Shown in pieces: positions 25,858 to 34,089 of a stretch of 64,000 nucleotides of DNA (its first letter is position 1; every line of letters begins with the position of its first letter). The DNA lies in the NCBI GenBank assembly GCA_039970095.1, contig JBDVMP010000082.1, positions 62,001 to 126,000 of the forward strand, read 5' to 3'. The position numbers and the translations under genes were made by a program. A model generated the notes under the pieces. It was not told the DNA's origin. It saw only the letters and a program-made list of their open reading frames with translations, and ran no database searches. Origin of the DNA: JAMZMI01 sp039970095. GTDB lineage: Bacteria > Bacteroidota > Bacteroidia > Cytophagales > Cyclobacteriaceae.

Positions 25858-28800
25858 CTAGTTCTTAACAAACCTTAAAACTTTGGTCTCTCCTTTTAAC
25901 TGGTAGTTGATCAGATAAACTCCTCCTGCCAACGAAGACACATCCAACTCCGTGGAACCGCTTTCGCTTCTTAGCACCTCTACTTTCACGTGTTTTCCCA
26001 TGATGTCGAACACCTCAAATGTGAAGTCATCCATCAGGTGAGAGATGATGAGCTTTTCACTTGTAGGATTAGGGTAAACCTCAATTCGCGATTGAAGTTC
26101 AGAAGTAGATAGTATGGTGCATTCCACAGCTATTTCCGCTTTTTCTGGCGTAGCATAACCATTGGCATCTACACCTTCGACGTAGTAAAATGCGGAATAG
26201 GGGCCTTCTAACAACAGCACGCTCCCGGTAGCCTGAATCACATTATCATCAACATCGTACCACTTATAATCAATCGCGCCACTTGCTGTCAAAGTGAGTT
26301 CGCCGGCTTCTACGTTACAGTTTTGATCCACTAAAACCGTAGCATCATATACTGTAAATACCACTTCGATATCCACAGTCTGGCTAGCCGACACCCCACT
26401 CTGATCTACAACTTTCAAAACAGCCTCATATGAACCAATATCCTCATACTGGGGATTGCCTGTCAGGGTGAGCCCGTCAAGAGACGCCCAGGAAGGAAAA
26501 CTCTCAAAGCTGTAGGTAAGCACATCATCTACATCTACGTCAACAAAAGCCGACTCAGGGAATGAATAACTCCAATCGCTTTCCTGAAACACTTTGATAG
26601 TCGAAAGCTCAACAGCAATCTCAGGTGCATCGTTGACATTGATTACATCAAATGAGAGCGACACTGAAGCGGAACCTCCATTGCCATCATCTGCTGTAGC
26701 AGCAATCTGCCAGGCTCCTACGTCAGCGTTTAACGGCGTACCGCTGATTATAGTACCACTGATCATGGCCCAGCTGGGATAAACCGAAGAAGTTATAGTC
26801 AGGTTGTCACCTTCTTTATCCTCAAACAATGTGGCCAGATCCAGAGCAAAAGACACATCCTCATCTACATCGGCTACCGTATTTACCACTACCTGAGGCT
26901 CATCATTTACTGGCTGCACACTGACCGAAACATCGGCAGTTACCTGAGCAACTCCATCAGTAAGCGTAAGTGTAATCGTAGCATTTCCAGAAGCATCTGC
27001 CTCAGGTACTATCGACATAACAAATCCATCACCATCGGGGATCACGGAAACATTTTCGGTTTTGATCAAGGTTGTATTGCTCGAAGTAGCTGTAATACTG
27101 AGCTCTGACAAGTCAGAATCAACATCATCAACTTCCACAAAAACTCCCTGAAGGGCGATATCCTCCTGCATCAACTGCTCCGCCGGAGCACTGATAGTAG
27201 GCGCATCATTCACAGCCGTAACATCTACGGTAAATTCTGTATAAACAGACTGCCCGCCAGAGGTTCCCAACAAATAGAGGCTTTCTGATCCGAAGTAATC
27301 AGCCGGGGCTGTAATCGTAATCTCACCAGTGTTTTCATCTATTACAGCATTGATAAAACCACCTCCAAGCAAATCATAAGTGAATGTAGCCGAAGCATTG
27401 TTGGCATCCGTAAAAACTTGAGACACGTCAATTGTAGCCGTACCAAAGTCTTCATTGTAGGTGACTGTACCAACCGGGTTAGCTACGGTAAGCTCGGAGC
27501 TTTGCTGTGTACTCACAAAAGAAACCTGCTGAGAAACCGAGAGTTTTCCATCGCTGGCAGTTATGGTCACATCTTCTACTCCCGAGAATGTATCTGCCGC
27601 TTCTACTGACATAACTGTACCCGCAAAACTCAAGGCTATACCCGTATTGCCAACCACAGAGTAAGTAAGGTCAGCGCCACTTTCCACATCATCAAAATAT
27701 GCCGTCATATCTATGGTGTATGATGGAAACCCAGGTATGATCTTTTGTGTGCTGAACGGCTTCAATGACACAGGCGCATCGTTCACAGCATTTACTGTAA
27801 GTAAAAATGTTTCGGCTTCTGATTTTGATGTTGCCGTACCCAGTCGATCATCTGCGAAGAGACTCACTTCAAAGGTTCCGTTGACGTTCGCTCTTGGCTG
27901 AACGGTCACATTATTTCCATCCAAAACCAGATCCACTTTACCGGGCTGATCTACGATGGCCGAATAATCAAATACCGGAAGTATGGCATCAGCGTCTGTT
28001 GCTGACAACACCAAAGTAATGCTGTTATCTTCATCCAAAGTCTGATCCGAAACTGCGGCTAACACTGGCGCATCATTCACAGCCCTCACCTGAACGTCAA
28101 AGCGATCAAAAGCGACGTACTCTTCAGCTGTGCCCGTTTCTGTCAGGATTACATTGATAGAAACCAAACCGCTGTAATCTTTGGTGGGAGCGATGGTGAT
28201 TTGTCCGTCGGCATAAGCAACCGGCACGCTACTAGCTTCATTGGACTCCACCAAAATTTCAACTTCGCTATCAGGGTCCGTAAAATTCAACGCCACTACA
28301 GCGTCAACCTCTTCATCGGTCACGATATCAGGAATCCTGGTGATTTTTGGAGGGTCATTAACATCTTTGATCTGAATTTTGGCCCATGCCGTATCAAAGA
28401 GTTGTCTCTCCGGATGGTAAACTCTAAACTGGATAGAGTCCAGCCCTCCCACTTCTTTGGTGCCTGTATAGCTCATCTGCCACGTCATGGTGTTGGCGTC
28501 AGCTCCCGTCATGGCGACTTGCCCCAGGTAGCCACTGCCGGCTCCCTGAATCACTTCAACCTCTGAGCCCGTCAAGCTGAAATCCCCCAGCTCCACTGCC
28601 ACAAGGTTGAGGCTGACTGTGCCATTTTCACGCACAGTCATATCGCTACCAAAAGCGAAGAACATCCCATCTTTCGAGGCATCCGTTCTACCTCCTGCGC
28701 CATTATCAATGACCAATGTCCCGAAATCTGAATTTCCGTTTTCGGTGGTAATGAGCACTGTGACAAACACGCGATCACCTTCAAAAATGTATGGGTGATC

Positions 28801-29574
28801 TGCAGCAGCCACGCTCAGGTCAAGCGAAACTGAAGTGCCATCTACATCCAAACCAGCAGAAAGATCCGTGCTTTTGTAAAGCGGCTTAAATTCTGGAGTG
28901 GTAGTAGAAAGATCATAATAGTTGATCTCAATGCTATAACTATCATTGACAACTGCATCTGTCCATTCTACTGTCAAAAGTCCGTCATCGCCAGATGCTG
29001 CGAAATAACTGGTATCAATCAGATGAGGTTGGTCTCCCAAACTAAATTTGAACTTCATTTTGGCTGTGGCCGAAGAAAGTGGACCATTTACCTCATTGAC
29101 CCTGAATGTCAGGCTATCTCTGTAAACCTTGTCAGGTATAAGTCCATCGGCAGGGCTGAAGTTAAATTCACTTTCTGTACCCGCAATAAGCTGTACACTG
29201 CCATTAGACGGTTGATCTACAATTTCAAAAGCTATGGAATCGCCATCGGGATCAAAGCCTTCCAGCAAAATGCTTAGATCAAGGTCAACTAAAAACTCCA
29301 GTCCCGGCACAACAGCCACAGGCGGGTTGTTTTCTGTGATTTCAAAAACGGGTGGCACAAAGCCAACCGAACCCGACCAGATCGTAGTGTCGCTACCCAA
29401 ATAGGTGGCAATACTCGGCTGACCAGCGGACATGAATGTGGTATAACTACCCGAAGAAGACCAGCGGCCCCCTATCGGGTTGACGCTACGCTGAAGTGTG
29501 TCCTGAGCCACAGCCGAAGCTGCGACCAGCACCACAAGCGCACTTGCATTAAATATCTTTTTTAGGATATTCAT
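25858..29574 (-). CDS. T9SS-secreted surface protein with tandem cadherin/Ig-like domains
   Basis: The 1238-residue protein has a signal peptide (MNILKKIFNASALVVLVAAS, ending A-V-A-Q) and about nine beta-sandwich domains of the bacterial cadherin-like and Ig-like type, marked by repeated N-D-A-P and D-V-D-S-D/D-A-D calcium-binding motifs and T-A-S-D-G-K/T-L-T-D-G strands. The segment around 960-1110 has two dystroglycan-type cadherin folds (Y-P-S-W-A-M-I-S-G-T and F-P-S-W-A-S-L-D-G-L). An Ig-like segment and a T9SS sorting domain (V-Y-P-N-P-T-S-E-K to R-F-V-K-N) end the protein. It probably is a calcium-stiffened adhesin stalk. It is 8 bases downstream of the S74-chaperone protein gene and should be co-expressed with it. 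Confidence 0.85.
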   Translation of the reverse strand: MNILKKIFNASALVVLVAASAVAQDTLQRSVNPIGGRWSSSGSYTTFMSAGQPSIATYLGSDTTIWSGSVGFVPPVFEITENNPPVAVVPGLEFLVDLDLSILLEGFDPDGDSIAFEIVDQPSNGSVQLIAGTESEFNFSPADGLIPDKVYRDSLTFRVNEVNGPLSSATAKMKFKFSLGDQPHLIDTSYFAASGDDGLLTVEWTDAVVNDSYSIEINYYDLSTTTPEFKPLYKSTDLSAGLDVDGTSVSLDLSVAAADHPYIFEGDRVFVTVLITTENGNSDFGTLVIDNGAGGRTDASKDGMFFAFGSDMTVRENGTVSLNLVAVELGDFSLTGSEVEVIQGAGSGYLGQVAMTGADANTMTWQMSYTGTKEVGGLDSIQFRVYHPERQLFDTAWAKIQIKDVNDPPKITRIPDIVTDEEVDAVVALNFTDPDSEVEILVESNEASSVPVAYADGQITIAPTKDYSGLVSINVILTETGTAEEYVAFDRFDVQVRAVNDAPVLAAVSDQTLDEDNSITLVLSATDADAILPVFDYSAIVDQPGKVDLVLDGNNVTVQPRANVNGTFEVSLFADDRLGTATSKSEAETFLLTVNAVNDAPVSLKPFSTQKIIPGFPSYTIDMTAYFDDVESGADLTYSVVGNTGIALSFAGTVMSVEAADTFSGVEDVTITASDGKLSVSQQVSFVSTQQSSELTVANPVGTVTYNEDFGTATIDVSQVFTDANNASATFTYDLLGGGFINAVIDENTGEITITAPADYFGSESLYLLGTSGGQSVYTEFTVDVTAVNDAPTISAPAEQLMQEDIALQGVFVEVDDVDSDLSELSITATSSNTTLIKTENVSVIPDGDGFVMSIVPEADASGNATITLTLTDGVAQVTADVSVSVQPVNDEPQVVVNTVADVDEDVSFALDLATLFEDKEGDNLTITSSVYPSWAMISGTIISGTPLNADVGAWQIAATADDGNGGSASVSLSFDVINVNDAPEIAVELSTIKVFQESDWSYSFPESAFVDVDVDDVLTYSFESFPSWASLDGLTLTGNPQYEDIGSYEAVLKVVDQSGVSASQTVDIEVVFTVYDATVLVDQNCNVEAGELTLTASGAIDYKWYDVDDNVIQATGSVLLLEGPYSAFYYVEGVDANGYATPEKAEIAVECTILSTSELQSRIEVYPNPTSEKLIISHLMDDFTFEVFDIMGKHVKVEVLRSESGSTELDVSSLAGGVYLINYQLKGETKVLRFVKN

Positions 29575-29582
29575 TTGCTCAA

Positions 29583-32500
29583 TTATTTGTTGTTGGCATT
29601 AGATGCTTCTCCCGCTTTCACACCCAGGAGTTTTTCTATTTGGTCCAATCTGATTTCGAGCTCCGCCGACGCATCCAGCTGTGCTTTGAGGTCTGAATTT
29701 TCCGATTCCAGATCAGCAATTTTTGCGTTTAGCTCTTTTACGGCTTCTATCAACACTGCGGTCATTTGTGAGTAGTTCACCGCTTTGTACCCATCTTTTC
29801 TGGTATGTACGAATTCAGGGTATATTTCTTCTACTTCCTGAGCGATCACACCAATCTGGTTGCGCTGATCTTTGTTTTCATCTTTCCAGTTGTAAGAAAC
29901 TCCTCTCATTTTCATCACATTGTCCAGTGTGCCTTCGAGTGTTTCAATATTGGTTTTGAAACGAGCATCTGATGTCAGTGCAACTCCTCCGGAGTAAACT
30001 GTACCTGAAGCATTGATGTCGCCAGTATTGCCGTCAAGGTTGATTGTGTTTTCAGAAGTGTTGTTGGCGATATCCGTTTTTTCAAGATTAAGAACTCCCC
30101 ACTCGAAGGTTCCATCTGCACTCACTTCCATAGCTGCATTTCTGTGATACCAGCCGTTTCCATCGGAGGTACTACCGAAAAGCTGAAGGATAGGCAGCTG
30201 TGCATTCTCCCATCTTTTCCCCGTTATTTCCACATTTGGAACCTCTTCGGTTCCCCACAACATCATCAAGCCCGACTTACCTGTGGGGTCACTTCCACTT
30301 TCGTCACGAGCCGAACCCAGTGCCGCAAGCCTGGTTCCTTCATTGTCTATGAAATCAATTCCCGATCTTTTGTAGTTTCCAGTAAAGGCATTGCCATTCG
30401 GGTCGTTCCCGGTGATGTAAAGATCCACCATGTAAGCTGTATTGGTTGCATCTACATTCTGACCGTACATTGTGATGTAGCTTCTCTGGTCTCCATTTCC
30501 GGCAATAATAGCACTCTCAAACGCCGCAGTTTCTGTGTTGAATTTTGATAGCTGAAGACGTCCTCCACCGTTTCGTGCTTCCAGTCTTACATGCTGCGCA
30601 CGAGTAGAGTCATACATATACAGTGCCCCTTCATTGCCATAATTAGCAGACCCCATGATCACATTGGTATCATCATTATTACCATTCAAAATCAATGATC
30701 CTGCATCGTTGGTTTCAAAATAGTTTAACTCTGCTTTAACTGCTCCTTCATCATTGCTGATCAAATAATCTGACTGGTTAAGGTTTAAGTTTGAATTGCC
30801 TGCAAAACCGTGTGAATTAAACCCAAACTCAGAACCATCTGTGCCTCTCAAAATAAGATTTCCAACCTGAGTGCCATCATCCCATTTTTGAACCTCCATA
30901 CTGATCAGGTCAGGAAGGTAGCTTCCGGACGTATCATCGGTAGTATCCTCAGGTGTTTCGTTATCATCTACCCAATCCTGAAACTGATCTCCTCTTAGGT
31001 GTAGAAAAGGCAACTTGTTGTCTCCTTGAGAAAGTCCCATTGCCACATTGGTATAAAACTGCTCATTTGCCCAGGAGTCAATGTAAAATCCTCCTCCGGT
31101 CATTCCTGTGCCTGAAACATAAGAACCATCTGCAGCAATATCGGCTACCTGTGCAGACCCAGCGGCACTGCCATCTTCGTTCATATAGTTTTGAATCCAG
31201 TTATAAGTAGGCCCTTCTGTTCCCGGGAAGTACAACAAACCGCCTCCTCCACTACGTCTTGATAAAATAACACCCGTCCTGTCAAGCGTGTCTTTCATTT
31301 CAACTCGACTGGTCTCCAGGTTATCTATCATGCCAAGTCCATGGGAGTTGATTCCAAACTCACTTCCATCTGTACCTCTCAGCACCAGACTTCCTACCTC
31401 TGTACCATCTTCCCATTTTTGAGCTTCCATCCACACAAGGTCGGGATGCCCCATTTCTTCAAAGTCATCTGAAGAATCTTCCGGAGTACCATTGTCATTG
31501 ACGAAAGCAATCTGATCCTCACCGCGCATCACAAAATATGGCAGGTTACTGTTTTCCCAATCTTTTGGTCCCATCTGGATATTTGGATTCCAGCCCTTAC
31601 CATTTAGCTGAAGCATACCAGCACTGTCCTGAAGTGTGAGGAAAGCGCCCATGTTTCCAAGACCATCTTCAAGCCATAAGCTCGGACGATCTTCATTCCA
31701 AAAGCCTGTTAAAATGGCTCCTGTAAATTCTCCTTCGGGAGTACTACCAACCAACTGCGAAAACCCTCCTGAACCATTGGTCCCATACCAGCCTGATGGG
31801 TATTGAGTGTTTTCGTCAATAAAATAGAGCTGATCGGGTCTGAGTATAGAGTATCTGCCGTCTGTATTGTTGGTCAGGTTAACTTCCCCTCTGGCGAAAC
31901 CACTCTCAAATTGATTAATAAAGGCTCTTACTCTTGGAGTGCCGGAGCTGTCCCCCAACTCCATGTATCCATTGCTGTTTTGTGGTCCATCGCTACTGAT
32001 AAAAGCTCCCATCGAACCATTAGCACCGCCAAACCAGGCACCACCAGCACCAGTGTATTCTGCGGTTGTATTTCCCTGATCATCTGTTGACGAATTGTAT
32101 TTGTTGGCAAACATGGTAACACGTGAACCACCGTACTCGTTGCTCAGTCTAAAAATCCCATCATTGCCTGTTTCCCCCTCACTTGAGAGCATCACGCTTC
32201 TATTGCCGTTTGCACCTGATAAATCCAGCGGCAGTTTGATCTCGGGCTTTACAGAAAATGGAGCGTAAAGCGTGACATTGCCAAGCACTGTGTTATCAAC
32301 CTCTACTTTGACGGTGCGTTCGTTTACACCATAAAAAAGGTCTTTCGGTAGCGGCGTGAATTGGCCCAACACAACAGAATAAAGTCCATTTATAACAGAA
32401 ACAGACGGCTGTGTTTCTACCCATGCCGAACTATCCTTTTGAATGGTAAATTTCAAAGTTGCGGTTCCGTTGAATGGTTCTCCATTTTGAAAAAGCGACC

Positions 32501-32708
32501 CCTGAAATGTCATTTTTCGTCCGTCTGTCTCATCACCAGCTTCAAGTGCAACATCAGCTGCCTTTGTCTTGCCTGATTCGTCCCCCTTCAGAGCAGAGGC
32601 AGATTTACCAGCAATGGCTGTTACTTCAGCCTTCTTCAGCGCACTTTGTCCGTAGCTCGCAGCAAACGAGAACAACGCGGCTATTAAAATTGGAATAGAT
32701 TTTTTCAT
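29583..32708 (-). CDS. Fibre-like exported protein with C-terminal S74 intramolecular chaperone
   Basis: The 1041-residue protein has a signal peptide (MKKSIPILIAALFSFAASYG) and a long repetitive Gly/Asn/Asp-rich middle. A segment of about 40 residues is duplicated (W-x-D-G-T-x-V-G-x-L-x-L-R-G-T-D-G-S-E-F-G at about 440 and 630). The C-terminus is a peptidase S74/endosialidase chaperone domain starting at about 913 (S-D-A-R-F-K-T-N-I, G-V-I-A-Q-E-V-E-E-I-Y-P), followed by a coiled coil (about 985-1025). In phage tail spikes this domain trimerises the fibre and cuts itself off at the Ser of S-D-x-R-x-K. No T9SS tail is seen, so export beyond the periplasm is unclear. It probably forms a trimeric fibre working with the adhesin encoded next to it. 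Confidence 0.82.
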   Translation of the reverse strand: MKKSIPILIAALFSFAASYGQSALKKAEVTAIAGKSASALKGDESGKTKAADVALEAGDETDGRKMTFQGSLFQNGEPFNGTATLKFTIQKDSSAWVETQPSVSVINGLYSVVLGQFTPLPKDLFYGVNERTVKVEVDNTVLGNVTLYAPFSVKPEIKLPLDLSGANGNRSVMLSSEGETGNDGIFRLSNEYGGSRVTMFANKYNSSTDDQGNTTAEYTGAGGAWFGGANGSMGAFISSDGPQNSNGYMELGDSSGTPRVRAFINQFESGFARGEVNLTNNTDGRYSILRPDQLYFIDENTQYPSGWYGTNGSGGFSQLVGSTPEGEFTGAILTGFWNEDRPSLWLEDGLGNMGAFLTLQDSAGMLQLNGKGWNPNIQMGPKDWENSNLPYFVMRGEDQIAFVNDNGTPEDSSDDFEEMGHPDLVWMEAQKWEDGTEVGSLVLRGTDGSEFGINSHGLGMIDNLETSRVEMKDTLDRTGVILSRRSGGGGLLYFPGTEGPTYNWIQNYMNEDGSAAGSAQVADIAADGSYVSGTGMTGGGFYIDSWANEQFYTNVAMGLSQGDNKLPFLHLRGDQFQDWVDDNETPEDTTDDTSGSYLPDLISMEVQKWDDGTQVGNLILRGTDGSEFGFNSHGFAGNSNLNLNQSDYLISNDEGAVKAELNYFETNDAGSLILNGNNDDTNVIMGSANYGNEGALYMYDSTRAQHVRLEARNGGGRLQLSKFNTETAAFESAIIAGNGDQRSYITMYGQNVDATNTAYMVDLYITGNDPNGNAFTGNYKRSGIDFIDNEGTRLAALGSARDESGSDPTGKSGLMMLWGTEEVPNVEITGKRWENAQLPILQLFGSTSDGNGWYHRNAAMEVSADGTFEWGVLNLEKTDIANNTSENTINLDGNTGDINASGTVYSGGVALTSDARFKTNIETLEGTLDNVMKMRGVSYNWKDENKDQRNQIGVIAQEVEEIYPEFVHTRKDGYKAVNYSQMTAVLIEAVKELNAKIADLESENSDLKAQLDASAELEIRLDQIEKLLGVKAGEASNANNK

Positions 32709-32763
32709 AGTAGTAGAATTTATTTTTGCAGTAGAAAATGATTTGATTCAGTTGCTTTTCGAT

Positions 32764-32964
32764 TCAGACTATTTTTCCTGATCGTATTGCGAGGCTGACC
32801 AACTGGGTTGTGGTTCGTGCTTTCATTTTGCGCATGGCATTCTTCTTATGTGTTTCCACAGTATGAAAGCTGATATTGAGCATATCGGAAATCTCCTTTA
32901 CAATGTGCCCATTTGATAATGCTGTAAGTATTTCTTTTTCCCGGTTGGTAATTATATCAGCCAT
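32764..32964 (-). CDS. Free-standing LuxR-type DNA-binding domain
   Basis: At 66 residues the protein is nothing but a LuxR/GerE helix-turn-helix: T-N-R-E-K-E-I-L-T-A-L-S-N-G, V-K-E-I-S-D-M-L-N-I-S-F-H-T-V-E-T-H-K-K-N and L-V-S-L-A-I-R-S-G. There is no receiver or sensor domain in front, and the upstream 120 bases carry no in-frame remnant. It lies 55 bases upstream of the fibre-protein gene on the same strand, so it may regulate that operon or be the surviving end of a larger regulator. Single-domain LuxR proteins such as GerE are known. Confidence 0.8.
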   Translation of the reverse strand: MADIITNREKEILTALSNGHIVKEISDMLNISFHTVETHKKNAMRKMKARTTTQLVSLAIRSGKIV

Positions 32965-33082
32965 AGTGTATCCCGACTTTTGGTTAGTCCAAATTATGGA
33001 TATCCATAAGTGATATCATAAAAATCTTTGTGAGTGAGTGGAGTTACTTTGTGAGCAGCCCAGAGAAAATCAAAAGAAGAGC

Positions 33083-33817
33083 TTAGATAAGTTTGAGGCG
33101 GTTGAGAAGGTCGTCTTTATGAGACTGACTTACGGGAATTGATTTATCTCCGATGAAAAGGGTATTTCCTTCGAGTGCATCGATGCTTTCGAGATTTACC
33201 AGAAAAGAACGGTGAGTGCGCACCAGAGAAGGGTGCTTGATTTTCATCTCAAAATGTTTCAGATTGATGGCCAGGGTATGCTTGCCTTTGTCTGTATAAA
33301 TGTGACAATAGCTCCCTTCTGCTTCCACATATTTGATCCTGCTAAGTTCGAGTTTAAAAAATCGATGGTTGTCTTTGATAAAAACCCTATCATTGAGCAC
33401 ATAGTACTTGTCTTCATCTTCACCAGCGTCTTCACTATGATTTTTTGAGAGGTTGTGAAAGGCCAGCTCTATTGCTATAACGATGTTTTTTTCACGGAAT
33501 GGCTTGATAATATATGCTTGTGGGTTTACCGATTTTGCTCGCTCCAGATACTTTTGGTCGTCATACGCAGTAAGGAAAATGATGCCGGGATCACAGGAAT
33601 TTCGAAGCAAAGCTGCCAACTCTATCCCGTCTTTATCTCCCTTAATATTGATATCAAGCAATGCAATATCTGGCTGGGTTTCTTCAGCCAGCTCCAGAGC
33701 AGTCTGAGCGTCAGCGGCTTGACCAACTACCTCAAAACTGTTCTTCTCCAGAATCTCTTTTATTTCCTCCGACACTACCCACTCGTCTTCCACGACGAGA
33801 ATCTTAATCTGCTGCAT
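33083..33817 (-). CDS. LytTR-family response regulator
   Basis: Taken from the ATG at 33817 (the longer frame starts with TTG six codons earlier), the protein has 244 residues. An N-terminal receiver domain (about 1-120) has the acidic pair V-V-E-D-E, the phospho-acceptor in A-L-L-D-I-N-I, T-A-Y at the switch position and K-P-F. A LytTR DNA-binding domain (about 140-244; I-K-Y-V-E-A-E-G-S-Y-C-H-I-Y, R-T-H-R-S-F-L-V-N-L) follows. The two HisKA_2 kinases encoded upstream on the same strand are the natural partners. Confidence 0.93.
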   Translation of the reverse strand: MQQIKILVVEDEWVVSEEIKEILEKNSFEVVGQAADAQTALELAEETQPDIALLDINIKGDKDGIELAALLRNSCDPGIIFLTAYDDQKYLERAKSVNPQAYIIKPFREKNIVIAIELAFHNLSKNHSEDAGEDEDKYYVLNDRVFIKDNHRFFKLELSRIKYVEAEGSYCHIYTDKGKHTLAINLKHFEMKIKHPSLVRTHRSFLVNLESIDALEGNTLFIGDKSIPVSQSHKDDLLNRLKLI

Positions 33818-33904
33818 ATCCCACGGGTTGGACAACTAAAATATGCAGTAGAGACCGTCTATCCAAGGATTTGATTCTGTTTAAACATGGCACAAACTGA
33901 TTGG

Positions 33905-34042
33905 TTATTCTCCTTCAGCATAACCTTCAGTTGGCGCCTTTTGATCCAGCGCATTAGATTCAATCTCTGCCACCTCAGAATCCTGACAAGAAGTAAATGA
34001 TCTGGTCGAAAGGAACAAAAAGAGGTAGCTAAGTTTTTTCAT
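33905..34042 (-). CDS. Small 45-residue lipoprotein
   Basis: A complete frame from ATG at 34042 to TAA at 33905 encodes MKKLSYLFLFLSTRSFTSCQ, then a 25-residue acidic tail ending Y-A-E-G-E. The signal sequence with F-T-S-C (Cys19) is a lipobox, so the mature form would be a 27-residue lipopeptide. It lies between a histidine kinase and its likely response regulator on the same strand. I recognise no family; it could be a small envelope signal or a minor lipoprotein. Confidence 0.6.
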   Translation of the reverse strand: MKKLSYLFLFLSTRSFTSCQDSEVAEIESNALDQKAPTEGYAEGE

Positions 34043-34089
34043 AATCTGTTTGGATGGTGAGCCTATAAGAAAAATAATAAATCCAACCC

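Noticed and set aside
29583..32708. Prophage tail-fibre gene
   Set aside because: Apart from the S74 domain there is no capsid, tail, integrase or lysis gene nearby, and the protein has a signal peptide.
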